Shown: positions 53,572 through 62,387 of the stretch, piece by piece
Numbering within the stretch: position 1 is the stretch's first letter
Layout: each line of letters opens with the position of its first letter
Origin: Prevotella sp.
GTDB taxonomy: Bacteria; Bacteroidota; Bacteroidia; Bacteroidales; Bacteroidaceae
Direction of reading: 5' to 3'
Assembly: GCA_017538105.1 (NCBI GenBank)
Contig: JAFYJN010000054.1
Span: 1-64,000 of the forward strand
Length of the DNA stretch: 64,000 nucleotides
Position numbers and translations under genes: made by a program
Notes under the pieces: generated by a model
Told to the model about the DNA's origin: nothing
Seen by the model: the letters and a program-made list of their open reading frames with translations, nothing else
Database searches by the model: none

Positions 53572-56457
53572 TTACTTTTTAGGCGATAGACTGAACCGAT
53601 ACGCTAACGAGAACAATACATAACGGCGCATATTGTTCGTCCATGTTTCATACCGCCCCTGAGAGTTCACGTAGTACTGCCAGTGTGTCACCTGACCCAA
53701 CAGGTCATAGCCTTTCACCTTAGCCACCCAACGCCCTTGTTTCCAACTCTTAGTCAGTGTGGCATCCCAATATAGGCGGTTGTCGTTCATTTCTTCCTCG
53801 GCATAGCCTCTGCGGGAGTGCATCTGCAGGTCGGTGTCGATGGTCAGGTTCCAAGGGAGCTGGTAGTTAGCATTAACACCATAACTGAAGTCATAGACGT
53901 TGGTAGGCAAGTTGCTCACCTCAATGCTGCGGTGGAGATGTTGCCACGCACCGTCGGCCTTGAGCGTAAAACTGAGTTTCTCTTTCTGGTAGCGTAGACT
54001 GGGTGAGAACGACCAGCGTGTGCTGGTTACTCGATTACGTTGCGCATCCGTCTGTCCGGTGAGTGATGTCATGTCGGTGCTTTGGTTGATGGTGGTACTG
54101 AAACTGCCGTCAATATGCCAGAATTTCTTCTTGCCCAAGGCTCGGCCATAGCCTACACTTCCGGTGAGTTGCCAGTTCCCGTTCACATTCTCTGTCCATG
54201 AGGTGTAAACTCCTGTCGACGGATTGTAGGTGTAGGCGTTGGCGAAAGAATTGTGCTGTATAATGCCAAACAGTGACACTCTAATGTTCTGGTCGATGCT
54301 GTCGGTACGCGAACTGAAACTCATATTGCCAGACCACAGATTCATGGGCTTCAGGTCAGGATTACCCCTTACAATATTTAGGGGATTTGCGGTGGAAGTG
54401 ATGTCCACCATCTGTCCAATGTTGGGCAATTGTATGCTGTTCTCTAGGTAGCCGCTAATGTATTTATGATAGTTGTCCCATGCAATGTAGTAATTGAAGA
54501 ATGCTTGTGGAGAACGGTAATTTTTGTTAATGGCGGCATGGAGCATGTCGTTATCATAGCGCATGTGGTTACGGAGGTATTTCTCTGTTAACTGCAAGAG
54601 AAAATAGACTTGTCCGTTTTTGATGGGCTTGCTATAGTTTATTTCCGCACCGACGGTGGTGGTGTTCAGCCGTGTATCCTGCTCTGATGAATTGGTATGG
54701 TCAAGAGCTGTATCCAAAACATCGGGTGTGGGCAGTGTGCCCATTGGGTGGGGACCGCCGACAACCCAGTCCGCACCTAACCAGTCTAGTCGGTAACGGT
54801 TATTGTCGTTGTTGCTGAAATCATAGTTTATACCCACGAAAGGCTGAAGGGTAAAATGCTCCGTCAACTGGATTCCGTAACCCATTCTGCCGATGGCACT
54901 GAACCCCTTACTGGGACTGTTGTGGTATTGGTTGCGTTGGTCAATGACTCCCGTATTATAAAACGTATAACTATCCTGAGAGAACGAACGGCTGTTCCAT
55001 GTGCGTTGGCTATGTAGGTTAACCCGTAACTCCAACATGTCACCCCATGGCAACTTCACGCTAACCTGGTTTTGAAAACTGAAATTCATCTGGTCGCTCT
55101 TGCTGCGGTTACGGCTCCTGTTCAGGTTGATGCTGTCGCCGAAAAGCACGTCACGGGCGGTCAGCGATTCGCTTTCGCTTTTGTTGTGACCATGGTTGTA
55201 TCGTACGTCTAACCACGAATACATGAAAAAGGGTTTCTGCAACATGAAGGTGTTGCGGGTATTGAACGAGAAAGGAAGGTTGTCGAACTCACTGTTGCTC
55301 TTACCAAAGGTGCTGGCACCGGCAAGATAGTTTTCTGACTGCTGACGGCTCTCGCTGTGAGTGTCCTCCCACTTCAGGTCATATTCCAACGTGTTCGTAG
55401 CACGGTCTTCCGATGCGTGCAATGACCATGCACCGCCCGTCTGACGCACGTCACGGTCACCACTGGCCTCGGTGCGACTTCGATCATTTCCTTCCCGGTC
55501 GAAGTCGATATACTCGTTTAGATTGTTTGCTCCACCAAAGAGGATGGCACGGCTATGGTCACTATAGCGCATTCCAAAACCCTTGCCACGGTAGCGATTG
55601 TCGGTACCATATCCTCCTTCCACATAGGCTGTGCCACCAACATGGTACTCACGTTTCAACACCACGTCCATGGTGTATTCTTTTTGCTCCACATCACGAC
55701 CGGTGAATTGGCTCCGTGGTGTCGACTTGTTGAATACCTCCACATTCTTTACGGTGTAATAGGGTAGATTCTCCAGCATCATCTTGTTCTTTCCCTTGAA
55801 AAAGTCGGCGCCGTTCAACGTCAGGTTGTCTATCTTCTTGCCATTGACGTAAATTTCGCCGTTCTCTTTCAGTTCCACGCCGGGCAACTGCTTAATCAAT
55901 GCATCGAGCATAGATCCTTCGGGTATGTTGAAGGCATCGGCGTTATATACGATGGTGTCACCCTTGTACACCATCTTCACCTTTGTGGCTGTCACCACCA
56001 CCTCGTCGAGGTAGCCTCCTTCCTTGTCGTAGTCGCGACGCAGCCGACGCATACGCAATGCTGGTAATTCAAAATAGCGGTTCCTGCCTATCTTTTTCAC
56101 CTCGTAGTTCTTGTAGGTAGTCTCGTAGTCGGGATGTGTGGCTTTGATGATGTACTTTGCCGGATGGGCCGGAATGGTGAAGTCGTAGCCAGTGCTATTG
56201 ATGCCGGTATAGTTCCACGACTCCCACACGTCAGCTGTATCGACGACCACGGAGTCGATGGCACTTAGCAAATAAACCTTCAGGCTGTCCTTGGGTACGC
56301 GGGCTTTTGTGAACGAGTCCGATGCATAACCCATCAAACTGATAGTCTTTTCTTTTTTCTTCTTGCCGCCTTCCTTATCACCTTGTGATGCTTGCTGAGC
56401 ATGTCCTGCCACTGCTATAAGAGCGAAAAGGATGGTGATGAATGTATTCTTGTACAT
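53572..56457 (-). CDS. Outer-membrane beta-barrel protein with carboxypeptidase-like domain and plug
   Basis: 961 residues from the ATG at 56457, which gives a clean signal peptide (TILFALIAVAGHAQQ); upstream codons lack one. Order: a lysine-rich segment (KEGGKKKKEK), a beta-sandwich resembling carboxypeptidase regulatory domains (35-150), a TonB-type plug (GSMLDALIKQLPGVELKENG, NGKKIDNLTLNG) and a barrel of about 700 residues ending in LFSLAYRFSLSPKK. No SusD gene adjoins it. It resembles the outer-membrane barrel family near ECF sigma genes rather than SusC. It is the last gene of the sigma-led operon. Confidence 0.88.
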   Translation of the reverse strand: MYKNTFITILFALIAVAGHAQQASQGDKEGGKKKKEKTISLMGYASDSFTKARVPKDSLKVYLLSAIDSVVVDTADVWESWNYTGINSTGYDFTIPAHPAKYIIKATHPDYETTYKNYEVKKIGRNRYFELPALRMRRLRRDYDKEGGYLDEVVVTATKVKMVYKGDTIVYNADAFNIPEGSMLDALIKQLPGVELKENGEIYVNGKKIDNLTLNGADFFKGKNKMMLENLPYYTVKNVEVFNKSTPRSQFTGRDVEQKEYTMDVVLKREYHVGGTAYVEGGYGTDNRYRGKGFGMRYSDHSRAILFGGANNLNEYIDFDREGNDRSRTEASGDRDVRQTGGAWSLHASEDRATNTLEYDLKWEDTHSESRQQSENYLAGASTFGKSNSEFDNLPFSFNTRNTFMLQKPFFMYSWLDVRYNHGHNKSESESLTARDVLFGDSINLNRSRNRSKSDQMNFSFQNQVSVKLPWGDMLELRVNLHSQRTWNSRSFSQDSYTFYNTGVIDQRNQYHNSPSKGFSAIGRMGYGIQLTEHFTLQPFVGINYDFSNNDNNRYRLDWLGADWVVGGPHPMGTLPTPDVLDTALDHTNSSEQDTRLNTTTVGAEINYSKPIKNGQVYFLLQLTEKYLRNHMRYDNDMLHAAINKNYRSPQAFFNYYIAWDNYHKYISGYLENSIQLPNIGQMVDITSTANPLNIVRGNPDLKPMNLWSGNMSFSSRTDSIDQNIRVSLFGIIQHNSFANAYTYNPSTGVYTSWTENVNGNWQLTGSVGYGRALGKKKFWHIDGSFSTTINQSTDMTSLTGQTDAQRNRVTSTRWSFSPSLRYQKEKLSFTLKADGAWQHLHRSIEVSNLPTNVYDFSYGVNANYQLPWNLTIDTDLQMHSRRGYAEEEMNDNRLYWDATLTKSWKQGRWVAKVKGYDLLGQVTHWQYYVNSQGRYETWTNNMRRYVLFSLAYRFSLSPKK

Positions 56458-56566
56458 AATAAATGCTATTCGGATAACTTCAGCTACAAAAATAGAATAT
56501 ACCAAAAGAATTTCTATCAGCTGGATTGTTAAATTGATTGAAGAAGGTGAAAATCTAAAACTAGTT

Positions 56567-56725
56567 TTATGATTTTTGTTGAATACAACCGGAAATTGGC
56601 AAAATATCTACCAACAAGTTCTCATTTACTTTTTGTTCCTCCTTCACTTGTGTGCTGTCTGTCTGGGCATGGATTGATAGTGCGAATAACAAGAGTATCA
56701 GTATTATAATTGTTTGAATTCTCAT
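56567..56725 (-). CDS. Small secreted peptide, 52 residues
   Basis: An ORF below usual size cut-offs. It encodes a clear signal peptide (MRIQTIIILILLLFALSIHA then Q) and a 31-residue mature part that is acidic and lysine-containing (TDSTQVKEEQKVNENL) and ends GCIQQKS with one cysteine. It lies in the same direction between the 437-residue protein and the outer-membrane barrel gene, filling most of the gap. Signal peptides rarely arise by chance in frame, and this supports a real gene. I do not recognise the family. It may be a ligand or partner of the barrel protein. Confidence 0.6.
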   Translation of the reverse strand: MRIQTIIILILLLFALSIHAQTDSTQVKEEQKVNENLLVDILPISGCIQQKS

Positions 56726-56750
56726 AACTTTTATTATATGTTTATTGTCT

Positions 56751-56802
56751 CCCTCCTTTTGGAGGGGGTATTAATGGGTTTTCATCCCTGGGGGCGGGGA
56801 TG
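56751..56802 (-). repeat. C/G-rich hairpin pair, possible dispersed repeat
   Basis: Two adjacent hairpins: ccctcc-tttt-ggaggg (56751-56766) and catccc-N8-gggatg (56783-56802). They stand out by base composition from the AT-rich surroundings and lie between the 437-residue gene and the small peptide gene. No T run follows on either strand, so they are not ordinary terminators. Confidence 0.5.
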
Positions 56803-56806
56803 GGTA

Positions 56807-58120
56807 TTATTTCACCACATCCCTCGGATGGTAATTGAACAATGGTTGATTTTTTCTCAATGCTTCCACATCAAGGTTAGGAAGCACAAGACCGTTCCAA
56901 TTGGCGCCCCAAGCGTTGAAGGGCTCACCGCTGGGTTCGATATAACTGATGGTAGGCTTGTCAAGAGGCACGGGATCGAATACCATCATATAGGCAATGT
57001 AATCGCCGGCATTGCCTTCCATGAAGAATACTTCATCCTTGGGAACACCCTGTACCTCACGAAGGTGATATTGCATCCCCGATTCGTCCACTAACATGGC
57101 CCCTGGTTCCCATCCGAAATATTCACGGGTCCAATTCTGCTCATAGGCAATGGCCATATAAGTGGCTTCGGGGGTCTGCCAAATGGCCATGGTGTTGTCG
57201 GCCAACGGCTTGATGAGATGGGCATCTGTATAGACCTTCCACGTGTTCCAGTTCTGTTTGTCGTAAGGAGCATCTTCGCTAAGGTGTTCATGTAGAAGAC
57301 GGGGGCGGCGCAGGCGTGGAATAGTATCGTAATAGTTAATTCGACCTTCAAAATGAGGTCTCACGGTGATGGGATTGCCTACAAGGCCCCATCCGGGAAC
57401 GCCGAAGATAGTCACCTCTCTCGTTGATTCAGCAAGGGGAGGAAAGTAAATGCGAAAGTCGAGAATGGAATCTTTGGGTGCTTTAAAAGAAAGGTGTTTT
57501 CGCGTGCATTCGGGCTCGGTGCGACGGATGCGGTATTGGGTGCCTGTCTCACGGTCAACCAGACAGGTTTCCTCTGAGGCAAGCCAAAAGCGTGTAACGA
57601 TGTCGGCAGGCATCTTAATGTAGCAATGCAGCACTGTTTCACCGCCTTCCTCACTCAGCATCCAACTAAAGGGCACATAGTCTTCCCATGGATTATGGTA
57701 GTCGGGCCCATTTTGCTCTATTAATCGAAGGAGATTGGGGTCGAAGGGGGTGTTTGGGAAATATCGTTCTAGATGTTCTGCCAAATGGACTTCATCCGCA
57801 CAAACAGAGTCTTTTATCCATGCATTGTTTGTGGGAATCCAAACCGCAGTCTCTTCTTTGGTGAGCGGGTCTATGCTCACTTGGGGTAGAGGCAACAAGC
57901 CAACGGATCCTTTGGCCAAAATTCTGCCACCATCAGGACTGACTGTTGTGTACACCAACGTCGCGCTTGGCTGTTGTCCCTGTATCTGAGCTTGAACATT
58001 TACATGATGACTCATGCAAAACAGCATCAGCATACTTAATAATACCATTTTAGATCCCTTTATACCCTTTATTATATAATAGGGAGTAGGTGTGGTCATT
58101 GAACTTGTAAATTGACTCAT
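56807..58120 (-). CDS. Secreted protein with an internal duplication, unknown family
   Basis: 437 residues, not recognised. Hydrophobic signal MVLLSMLMLFCMSHHVNVQAQ begins at residue 25; the start at 58120 is five bases after the previous stop, while 58048 gives a more usual signal peptide. Residues about 164-240 and 321-395 share a pattern: a tryptophan-rich strand, LVD-x-(E)-TG/SGxQY-x(I/L)R, then a D-x-I hydrophobic strand and a P-x-L turn (compare CLVDRETGTQYRIR with MLVDESGMQYHLR). Beta-sandwich modules are likely. The place between anti-sigma and barrel genes suggests an envelope role. Confidence 0.72.
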   Translation of the reverse strand: MSQFTSSMTTPTPYYIIKGIKGSKMVLLSMLMLFCMSHHVNVQAQIQGQQPSATLVYTTVSPDGGRILAKGSVGLLPLPQVSIDPLTKEETAVWIPTNNAWIKDSVCADEVHLAEHLERYFPNTPFDPNLLRLIEQNGPDYHNPWEDYVPFSWMLSEEGGETVLHCYIKMPADIVTRFWLASEETCLVDRETGTQYRIRRTEPECTRKHLSFKAPKDSILDFRIYFPPLAESTREVTIFGVPGWGLVGNPITVRPHFEGRINYYDTIPRLRRPRLLHEHLSEDAPYDKQNWNTWKVYTDAHLIKPLADNTMAIWQTPEATYMAIAYEQNWTREYFGWEPGAMLVDESGMQYHLREVQGVPKDEVFFMEGNAGDYIAYMMVFDPVPLDKPTISYIEPSGEPFNAWGANWNGLVLPNLDVEALRKNQPLFNYHPRDVVK

Positions 58121-58125
58121 ATCTC

Positions 58126-59202
58126 TTAGTTTTTTAATGTTCTAATATTCAAATGCTCTTTGTATTCCTGATAACAGGCAGAAGATACACTTACTTCCAT
58201 GGGTGAATGGGTGCAGAAGACCAATATTCGGTTTCCGTCAATCCGCTCCGCTGTCCATAAATACTTCTCTCCTTTACGCTCGTCATTCAGGCAGAAGAAG
58301 AATTGTTGACGGGATATGTTGAGCAGATAGCCGGGACTCTTGTTGTCATACCAACAGGCCATTTGTAGAAGACGACCAAATACATCAACTTCGTTGTTCT
58401 CAGTGAAGACATAGGCCGCACTTACAACCTTTCTTTCGTTGTCATTTTCTTTGCCGCCGCGGCCAACAGTACCTTTGCTCTTTTTGCCATTTCCATTGAC
58501 GATATCACCATCTCTGATGTCTCCACAATCAAGGCTTACTCGTTCCACCCCGTTATAATCGGCCATCTTAGCGATGAAGTCGTCAAACAGACTTGGCGCA
58601 CGGTATGCGACACTGTCGTTCTTCGTGGCCGAAGCATACCGTAAATAACCAACATCGCCCTTCGTCATTGAATAAGGTGTAGTAACAGGTATCTCATATT
58701 CCTGCCTTCTCCCATTCTTTGGGTTGACTCCATCCCTTTCATTGACAGAGGATGGGCCTGGAGAACTTTCTTTTTTCCAAACCTTAACAGGAGTAGATGA
58801 TGTTTTCTCAGAGAAATCTATTTCTCTCTTGGAGGAGCCAGAGGAGGTCATTCCTCTCTCCTTCTTTTCCTGGGTCGAGGGGGCAGTTTCCTCTTTTTCC
58901 TCCTTTGTGGTGGAGGGATTGGGGGCACTAACGTTTTCCACCTTTGCAGTAACCTGGTCAACACCACCGCCTTTCTTATCAAACAACAGCGTAACACCAA
59001 TGCCGGCAACCACCAACAGACAGGCTGCAGCTGATATCCAACGACGAACGACTTGTTTGCGGTGCCCATCATCTGCCACCCTTGCCATCACCCGTTCGTT
59101 CAGGTCGGAGGGCATGACGGGGCGTCGCCCTTCACGATTTGCCAGGGCTTGACGGAGACTCGTGTCCTTTTGTTGATGGTTTATGATTTCGTTGTCGTTC
59201 AT
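58126..59202 (-). CDS. Membrane anti-sigma-factor-like protein
   Basis: 358 residues. The N-terminal 50 residues are cytoplasmic and carry PSDLNERVMARV, the short helix often seen in Bacteroidota anti-sigma proteins. One membrane helix follows (about 55-74, ISAAACLLVVAGIGVTLLF), then a Ser/Thr/Glu/Lys-rich linker (75-170) and a periplasmic domain of about 190 residues. The start overlaps the sigma stop (TAATG), which supports partnership with it. It lacks a zinc anti-sigma motif and a full FecR domain. Its role as anti-sigma factor is inferred. Confidence 0.75.
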   Translation of the reverse strand: MNDNEIINHQQKDTSLRQALANREGRRPVMPSDLNERVMARVADDGHRKQVVRRWISAAACLLVVAGIGVTLLFDKKGGGVDQVTAKVENVSAPNPSTTKEEKEETAPSTQEKKERGMTSSGSSKREIDFSEKTSSTPVKVWKKESSPGPSSVNERDGVNPKNGRRQEYEIPVTTPYSMTKGDVGYLRYASATKNDSVAYRAPSLFDDFIAKMADYNGVERVSLDCGDIRDGDIVNGNGKKSKGTVGRGGKENDNERKVVSAAYVFTENNEVDVFGRLLQMACWYDNKSPGYLLNISRQQFFFCLNDERKGEKYLWTAERIDGNRILVFCTHSPMEVSVSSACYQEYKEHLNIRTLKN

Positions 59203-59756
59203 TATTGTATTTGTTTGATGATATGGTACAGTTTCTTTCTTGTCCGGCTTAATTGCGAACCGATTGTGGAGGGTAGTGTGTCGGTGATGTAGCTGATTTC
59301 CTTGATGCTCTTCTCGTCGAAATAGAACATACCGATTATGGCTTGTTCTTCAGGAGACAGGTGGTCTAACGCACGTTCCAACAGTTGGGTGGTCTGCTCG
59401 TCAGAATCCTCCATGACCTGTGTGACGGCTTCTTCACTGATTCGCTCGAAATCAACCTCGCGGTCGTCGATGTAGAGGATGGGCGACTTGTTGTGACGCA
59501 TGTAATTCAGCGACTCGTGATAGGCTATTCTGCTCAGCCAAGTGGCAAGAGATGCTTTTGACAGGTCATACGAGCGGATATAGCGGAATGCTTTCACGAA
59601 CACGTCTTGATACACCTCTTCAGCATCCTCCTGTCGCGGAACGATTCTCGACACCTGGCCAAAAACTATATCACCATACAGTTGGAGAAGCCGCTCTTGT
59701 GCCTGCCGGCGCTGTCGGCACAATCCGCGTATCAGTTCGTTCGTCTCGTTAAGCAT
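59202..59756 (-). CDS. ECF-type RNA polymerase sigma factor
   Basis: 184 residues. Region 2 is LYGDIVFGQVSRIVPRQEDAEEVYQDVFVKAFRYI with LATWLSRIAYHESLNYMRH, and region 4 is LDHLSPEEQAIIGMFYFDEKSIKEIS then PSTIGSQLSRTRKKLYHII. No C-terminal extension. It opens a five-gene minus-strand operon with an anti-sigma-like partner, secreted proteins and a barrel protein. An imperfect -7 box (TGTTTTTG, 59791-59784) lies upstream; it may instead use a promoter recognised by itself. Confidence 0.94.
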   Translation of the reverse strand: MLNETNELIRGLCRQRRQAQERLLQLYGDIVFGQVSRIVPRQEDAEEVYQDVFVKAFRYIRSYDLSKASLATWLSRIAYHESLNYMRHNKSPILYIDDREVDFERISEEAVTQVMEDSDEQTTQLLERALDHLSPEEQAIIGMFYFDEKSIKEISYITDTLPSTIGSQLSRTRKKLYHIIKQIQ

Positions 59757-59815
59757 CCTCTACTTGTATATACACACCTTTCGCAAAAACATTGCAAGAA
59801 ATTCATACTTTTTTC

Positions 59816-59865
59816 AAAAAAAGTCAATCTCGCTTCATATGTGTTTGGCATACAGCGAGATTGAC
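59816..59865 (-). terminator. Terminator of the GH3 gene
   Basis: Perfect 12-base stem gtcaatctcgct (59823-59834) / agcgagattgac (59854-59865), 19-base loop, then seven T on the minus strand (59822-59816). It lies 35 bases after the GH3 stop and separates it from the sigma gene. Confidence 0.88.
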
Positions 59866-59899
59866 ATGTCTTTATGTTTAAAATATTATCAATAATTTA

Positions 59900-62248
59900 T
59901 TAATCTAATCTTACCGAGAAATATTTTTCTCGCAAAGACTTGACCACCGTCTCGCCTTTCAACGATACCTCTTGTTGCAGACGAATGTCAGTAGAAGAGG
60001 CTCCAACCTTGACAATGAATGTGCCAGGGGCTATATTCCACTGTCGTTGTCCCTCATGACTGTAGAAACCGAATTGCTCGGTATAGAGTTTCATCTTCAC
60101 GGCCTTCGTCTCACCTGGATGAAGTGATACGCGGGCAAAACCTTGTAATTGGATAGGACGAATATGCTGATTATCGGATGTGGGGGATAGGTACACCTGC
60201 ACTATCTCATCGGCAGCTACCTTGCCGGTATTTTTCACGTCAAATGTCATGACGATGCTTTCAGATGTGGTGGAGGCTTCTTGGTCTATCTTCAGATTAC
60301 TGTATTCAAAAGTGGTGTAGCTCAATCCATAGCCGAAAGGCCACTGTACACGGGAATCTTTCTCGATGGAACGGTTATAACAGATGGGTTCGTAAACCTC
60401 AGTGTTAGGATAGCTTACTGACAACTTGGCCGATGGAGACACCTTGCCATAGAGAATGTCGGCAACGGCATTACCGCCTTCCTCACCAGGATACCATGCT
60501 TGGATAACGGCGGCGCAACGCTCGGCGATACCCGATACAATCTGGGCACGACCACCGAAAATGACCAAAATGACAGGCTTGCCCGTATTCAGTAATTCTT
60601 GCACATACTGCTCCTGCTTGCCAGGCAAACGTAAACCCTGACGGTCGCGGTTCTCACCGCAAAGCATCACATTTTCGCCAACGGCTGCAATAATCACGTC
60701 ACAATCCTTGGCCATATTAAGAGCTTCAGCCTTGTCGGCTTTCTCGCCCGAATCAACCTTGCGGTGCAGAATCTCATATTCCCATGCGCGCTCGTCACCA
60801 CCCTTGGCGAACTTGGTTTCAATTTCTTCTGTCCAGTCACAACCACGAGAATACATAATATTGAAGCCTTCGGGTTTGTGCCCCTTCATACCCTCTAATA
60901 ATGTAATGACATGGGGATGGTCGAGGTCGTTCTCCACCTTCTTCCAAAAATAGGTCATAGCAGGAAAAGAGTAGTCACCGCACATCGCCCACATGGAATT
61001 GGCGTTAGGACCGGTCAAGAGGATGTTGAGTTTTGAGGTGTCATTGCTGAGGGGAAGGATGCCGTTGTTTTCCAACAAAACAATCGATTGGGTAGCGATG
61101 TCGTATGCGGTCTGACGCTCTTCGGGTGTGTCTAACTCAATCTTCTCCTTGCTATACAAGTATGCATCCTTGTCGAACAGACCAGCACGGAACTTATGGC
61201 GAAGAACATCCTTGACAGCGCGTTCCAACACTTCCTGCTTCACTTTCCCTTGTTCGAGGGCTTGAGGTAATGACTGATAATTGGCACCATGCGGAAAATC
61301 AACATCGCAACCGCCATTGATGGCCATAGCGGCTTTGTCCACCGTTTCGGTGATGCCGGGCAACTGGTCGATGGCGGTATAATCGCTGACCACCATCCCA
61401 TCAAATCCAAGATAATCACGAAGAATGTCGTTCAAAATCTTGCTGTTGGCCACACAGTTGACAGAGTCCCCATTACTTCCGGCCATGGCATGATAGCCAG
61501 GCATGACAACTTTGCTGCCTGCCAGACGAATCATCGCCTCATGAGGAAAGAGTATTTCTTCCATCAACTCTTTCTCCTCGGCATCGCCGCCACCGCCATA
61601 ACCCAGATAATGTTTGGAACAGGCTCCGACACCTTTCTTTAGGTCACCTTGCTGTAAACCGTTTACAAAGGCGACACCCATCACTGCTGATAAATAGCCG
61701 TCTTCTCCATATGACTCTTCCAAACGGTTGAAACTGGGCGTGCGGCAAACATCAACCATCGGTGAGAGCGACAACACACCGCCCATCTTACGCATAGAAA
61801 TACCCGTTTGACGAGTTTTCAACTCGGCCAATTCGGGATTGAAGGAACAGGCCTGTCCTATCTGTTGGGGATAAATGGTAGCTCCGCGGGTGTTTACACC
61901 CGAGAGTACTTCTTCATGGAAAAGGGCGGGAATGCCATTCGGAGTATTGTTTGTCAGCCAGTCCTGTACTGCGGCTACACGGTCACGTAGTACGTCAGGT
62001 TCCAAAGGCTTTTGACTGCAATATTGCGAGAAATGGCCAATGCCATTGGGAATCAATTGACGGCACTTGGCGGTGTCCAGCTGTCCTTGATTATCGAAAA
62101 GATCATCCATATACATACTACGCAATTGAGCAATGCGCTCTTCCTGTGACATCTTTTCGTATAATTCGTCTACCTGTTGTTCAATATCCATGGCGGTGTT
62201 GCATCCCGTCAATAAAGTGGCCATGCAAATCATTTTAAATAGTTTCAT
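59900..62248 (-). CDS. GH3 beta-glucosidase/xylosidase-like lipoprotein
   Basis: 782 residues from the ATG at 62248, which follows the promoter and gives a lipobox (MATLLTGC); a longer frame would cross the promoter. Family 3 layout: a TIM-barrel domain with KHYLGYGGGGDAEEKE and the nucleophile Asp in GMVVSDYTAID, then the alpha/beta sandwich with GENVMLCGENRDRQGLRLPG, and a C-terminal fibronectin-III domain (EIVQVYLSPTS). It probably hydrolyses beta-glucosides or xylosides released by enzymes such as the GH9 at 20890, on the cell surface or in the periplasm. Substrate is unproven. Confidence 0.93.
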   Translation of the reverse strand: MKLFKMICMATLLTGCNTAMDIEQQVDELYEKMSQEERIAQLRSMYMDDLFDNQGQLDTAKCRQLIPNGIGHFSQYCSQKPLEPDVLRDRVAAVQDWLTNNTPNGIPALFHEEVLSGVNTRGATIYPQQIGQACSFNPELAELKTRQTGISMRKMGGVLSLSPMVDVCRTPSFNRLEESYGEDGYLSAVMGVAFVNGLQQGDLKKGVGACSKHYLGYGGGGDAEEKELMEEILFPHEAMIRLAGSKVVMPGYHAMAGSNGDSVNCVANSKILNDILRDYLGFDGMVVSDYTAIDQLPGITETVDKAAMAINGGCDVDFPHGANYQSLPQALEQGKVKQEVLERAVKDVLRHKFRAGLFDKDAYLYSKEKIELDTPEERQTAYDIATQSIVLLENNGILPLSNDTSKLNILLTGPNANSMWAMCGDYSFPAMTYFWKKVENDLDHPHVITLLEGMKGHKPEGFNIMYSRGCDWTEEIETKFAKGGDERAWEYEILHRKVDSGEKADKAEALNMAKDCDVIIAAVGENVMLCGENRDRQGLRLPGKQEQYVQELLNTGKPVILVIFGGRAQIVSGIAERCAAVIQAWYPGEEGGNAVADILYGKVSPSAKLSVSYPNTEVYEPICYNRSIEKDSRVQWPFGYGLSYTTFEYSNLKIDQEASTTSESIVMTFDVKNTGKVAADEIVQVYLSPTSDNQHIRPIQLQGFARVSLHPGETKAVKMKLYTEQFGFYSHEGQRQWNIAPGTFIVKVGASSTDIRLQQEVSLKGETVVKSLREKYFSVRLD

Positions 62249-62270
62249 AAGGGTTTGTGTTTTGTTTTTG

Positions 62271-62301
62271 CAAAAATAGTGCAAACCGAGAACAAAACAA
62301 A
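62271..62301 (-). promoter_or_regulatory. Promoter of the GH3 gene
   Basis: Minus-strand TTTG (62301-62298), 19 bases, TATTTTTG (62278-62271), both exact. Confidence 0.82.
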
Positions 62302-62375
62302 AGAAACTTGTTTGTTTTTTTGTCGAGGTGCCGCCTATTTTTGAGATAATACTTTTCATATTCATCTTTATTTCG

Positions 62376-62383
62376 TACTTTTG
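62376..62383 (+). promoter_or_regulatory. -7 box of the solute-binding lipoprotein gene
   Basis: TACTTTTG, exact, with the start codon only four bases further on. A weak TTTC lies 18 bases upstream. The message would be nearly leaderless. Confidence 0.65.
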
Positions 62384-62387
62384 CACC

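Noticed and set aside
53572..56457. SusC-type receptor of a polysaccharide utilisation locus
   Set aside because: No SusD follows, no glycosidase shares the operon, and the N-terminal domain and barrel resemble the non-SusC outer-membrane family.
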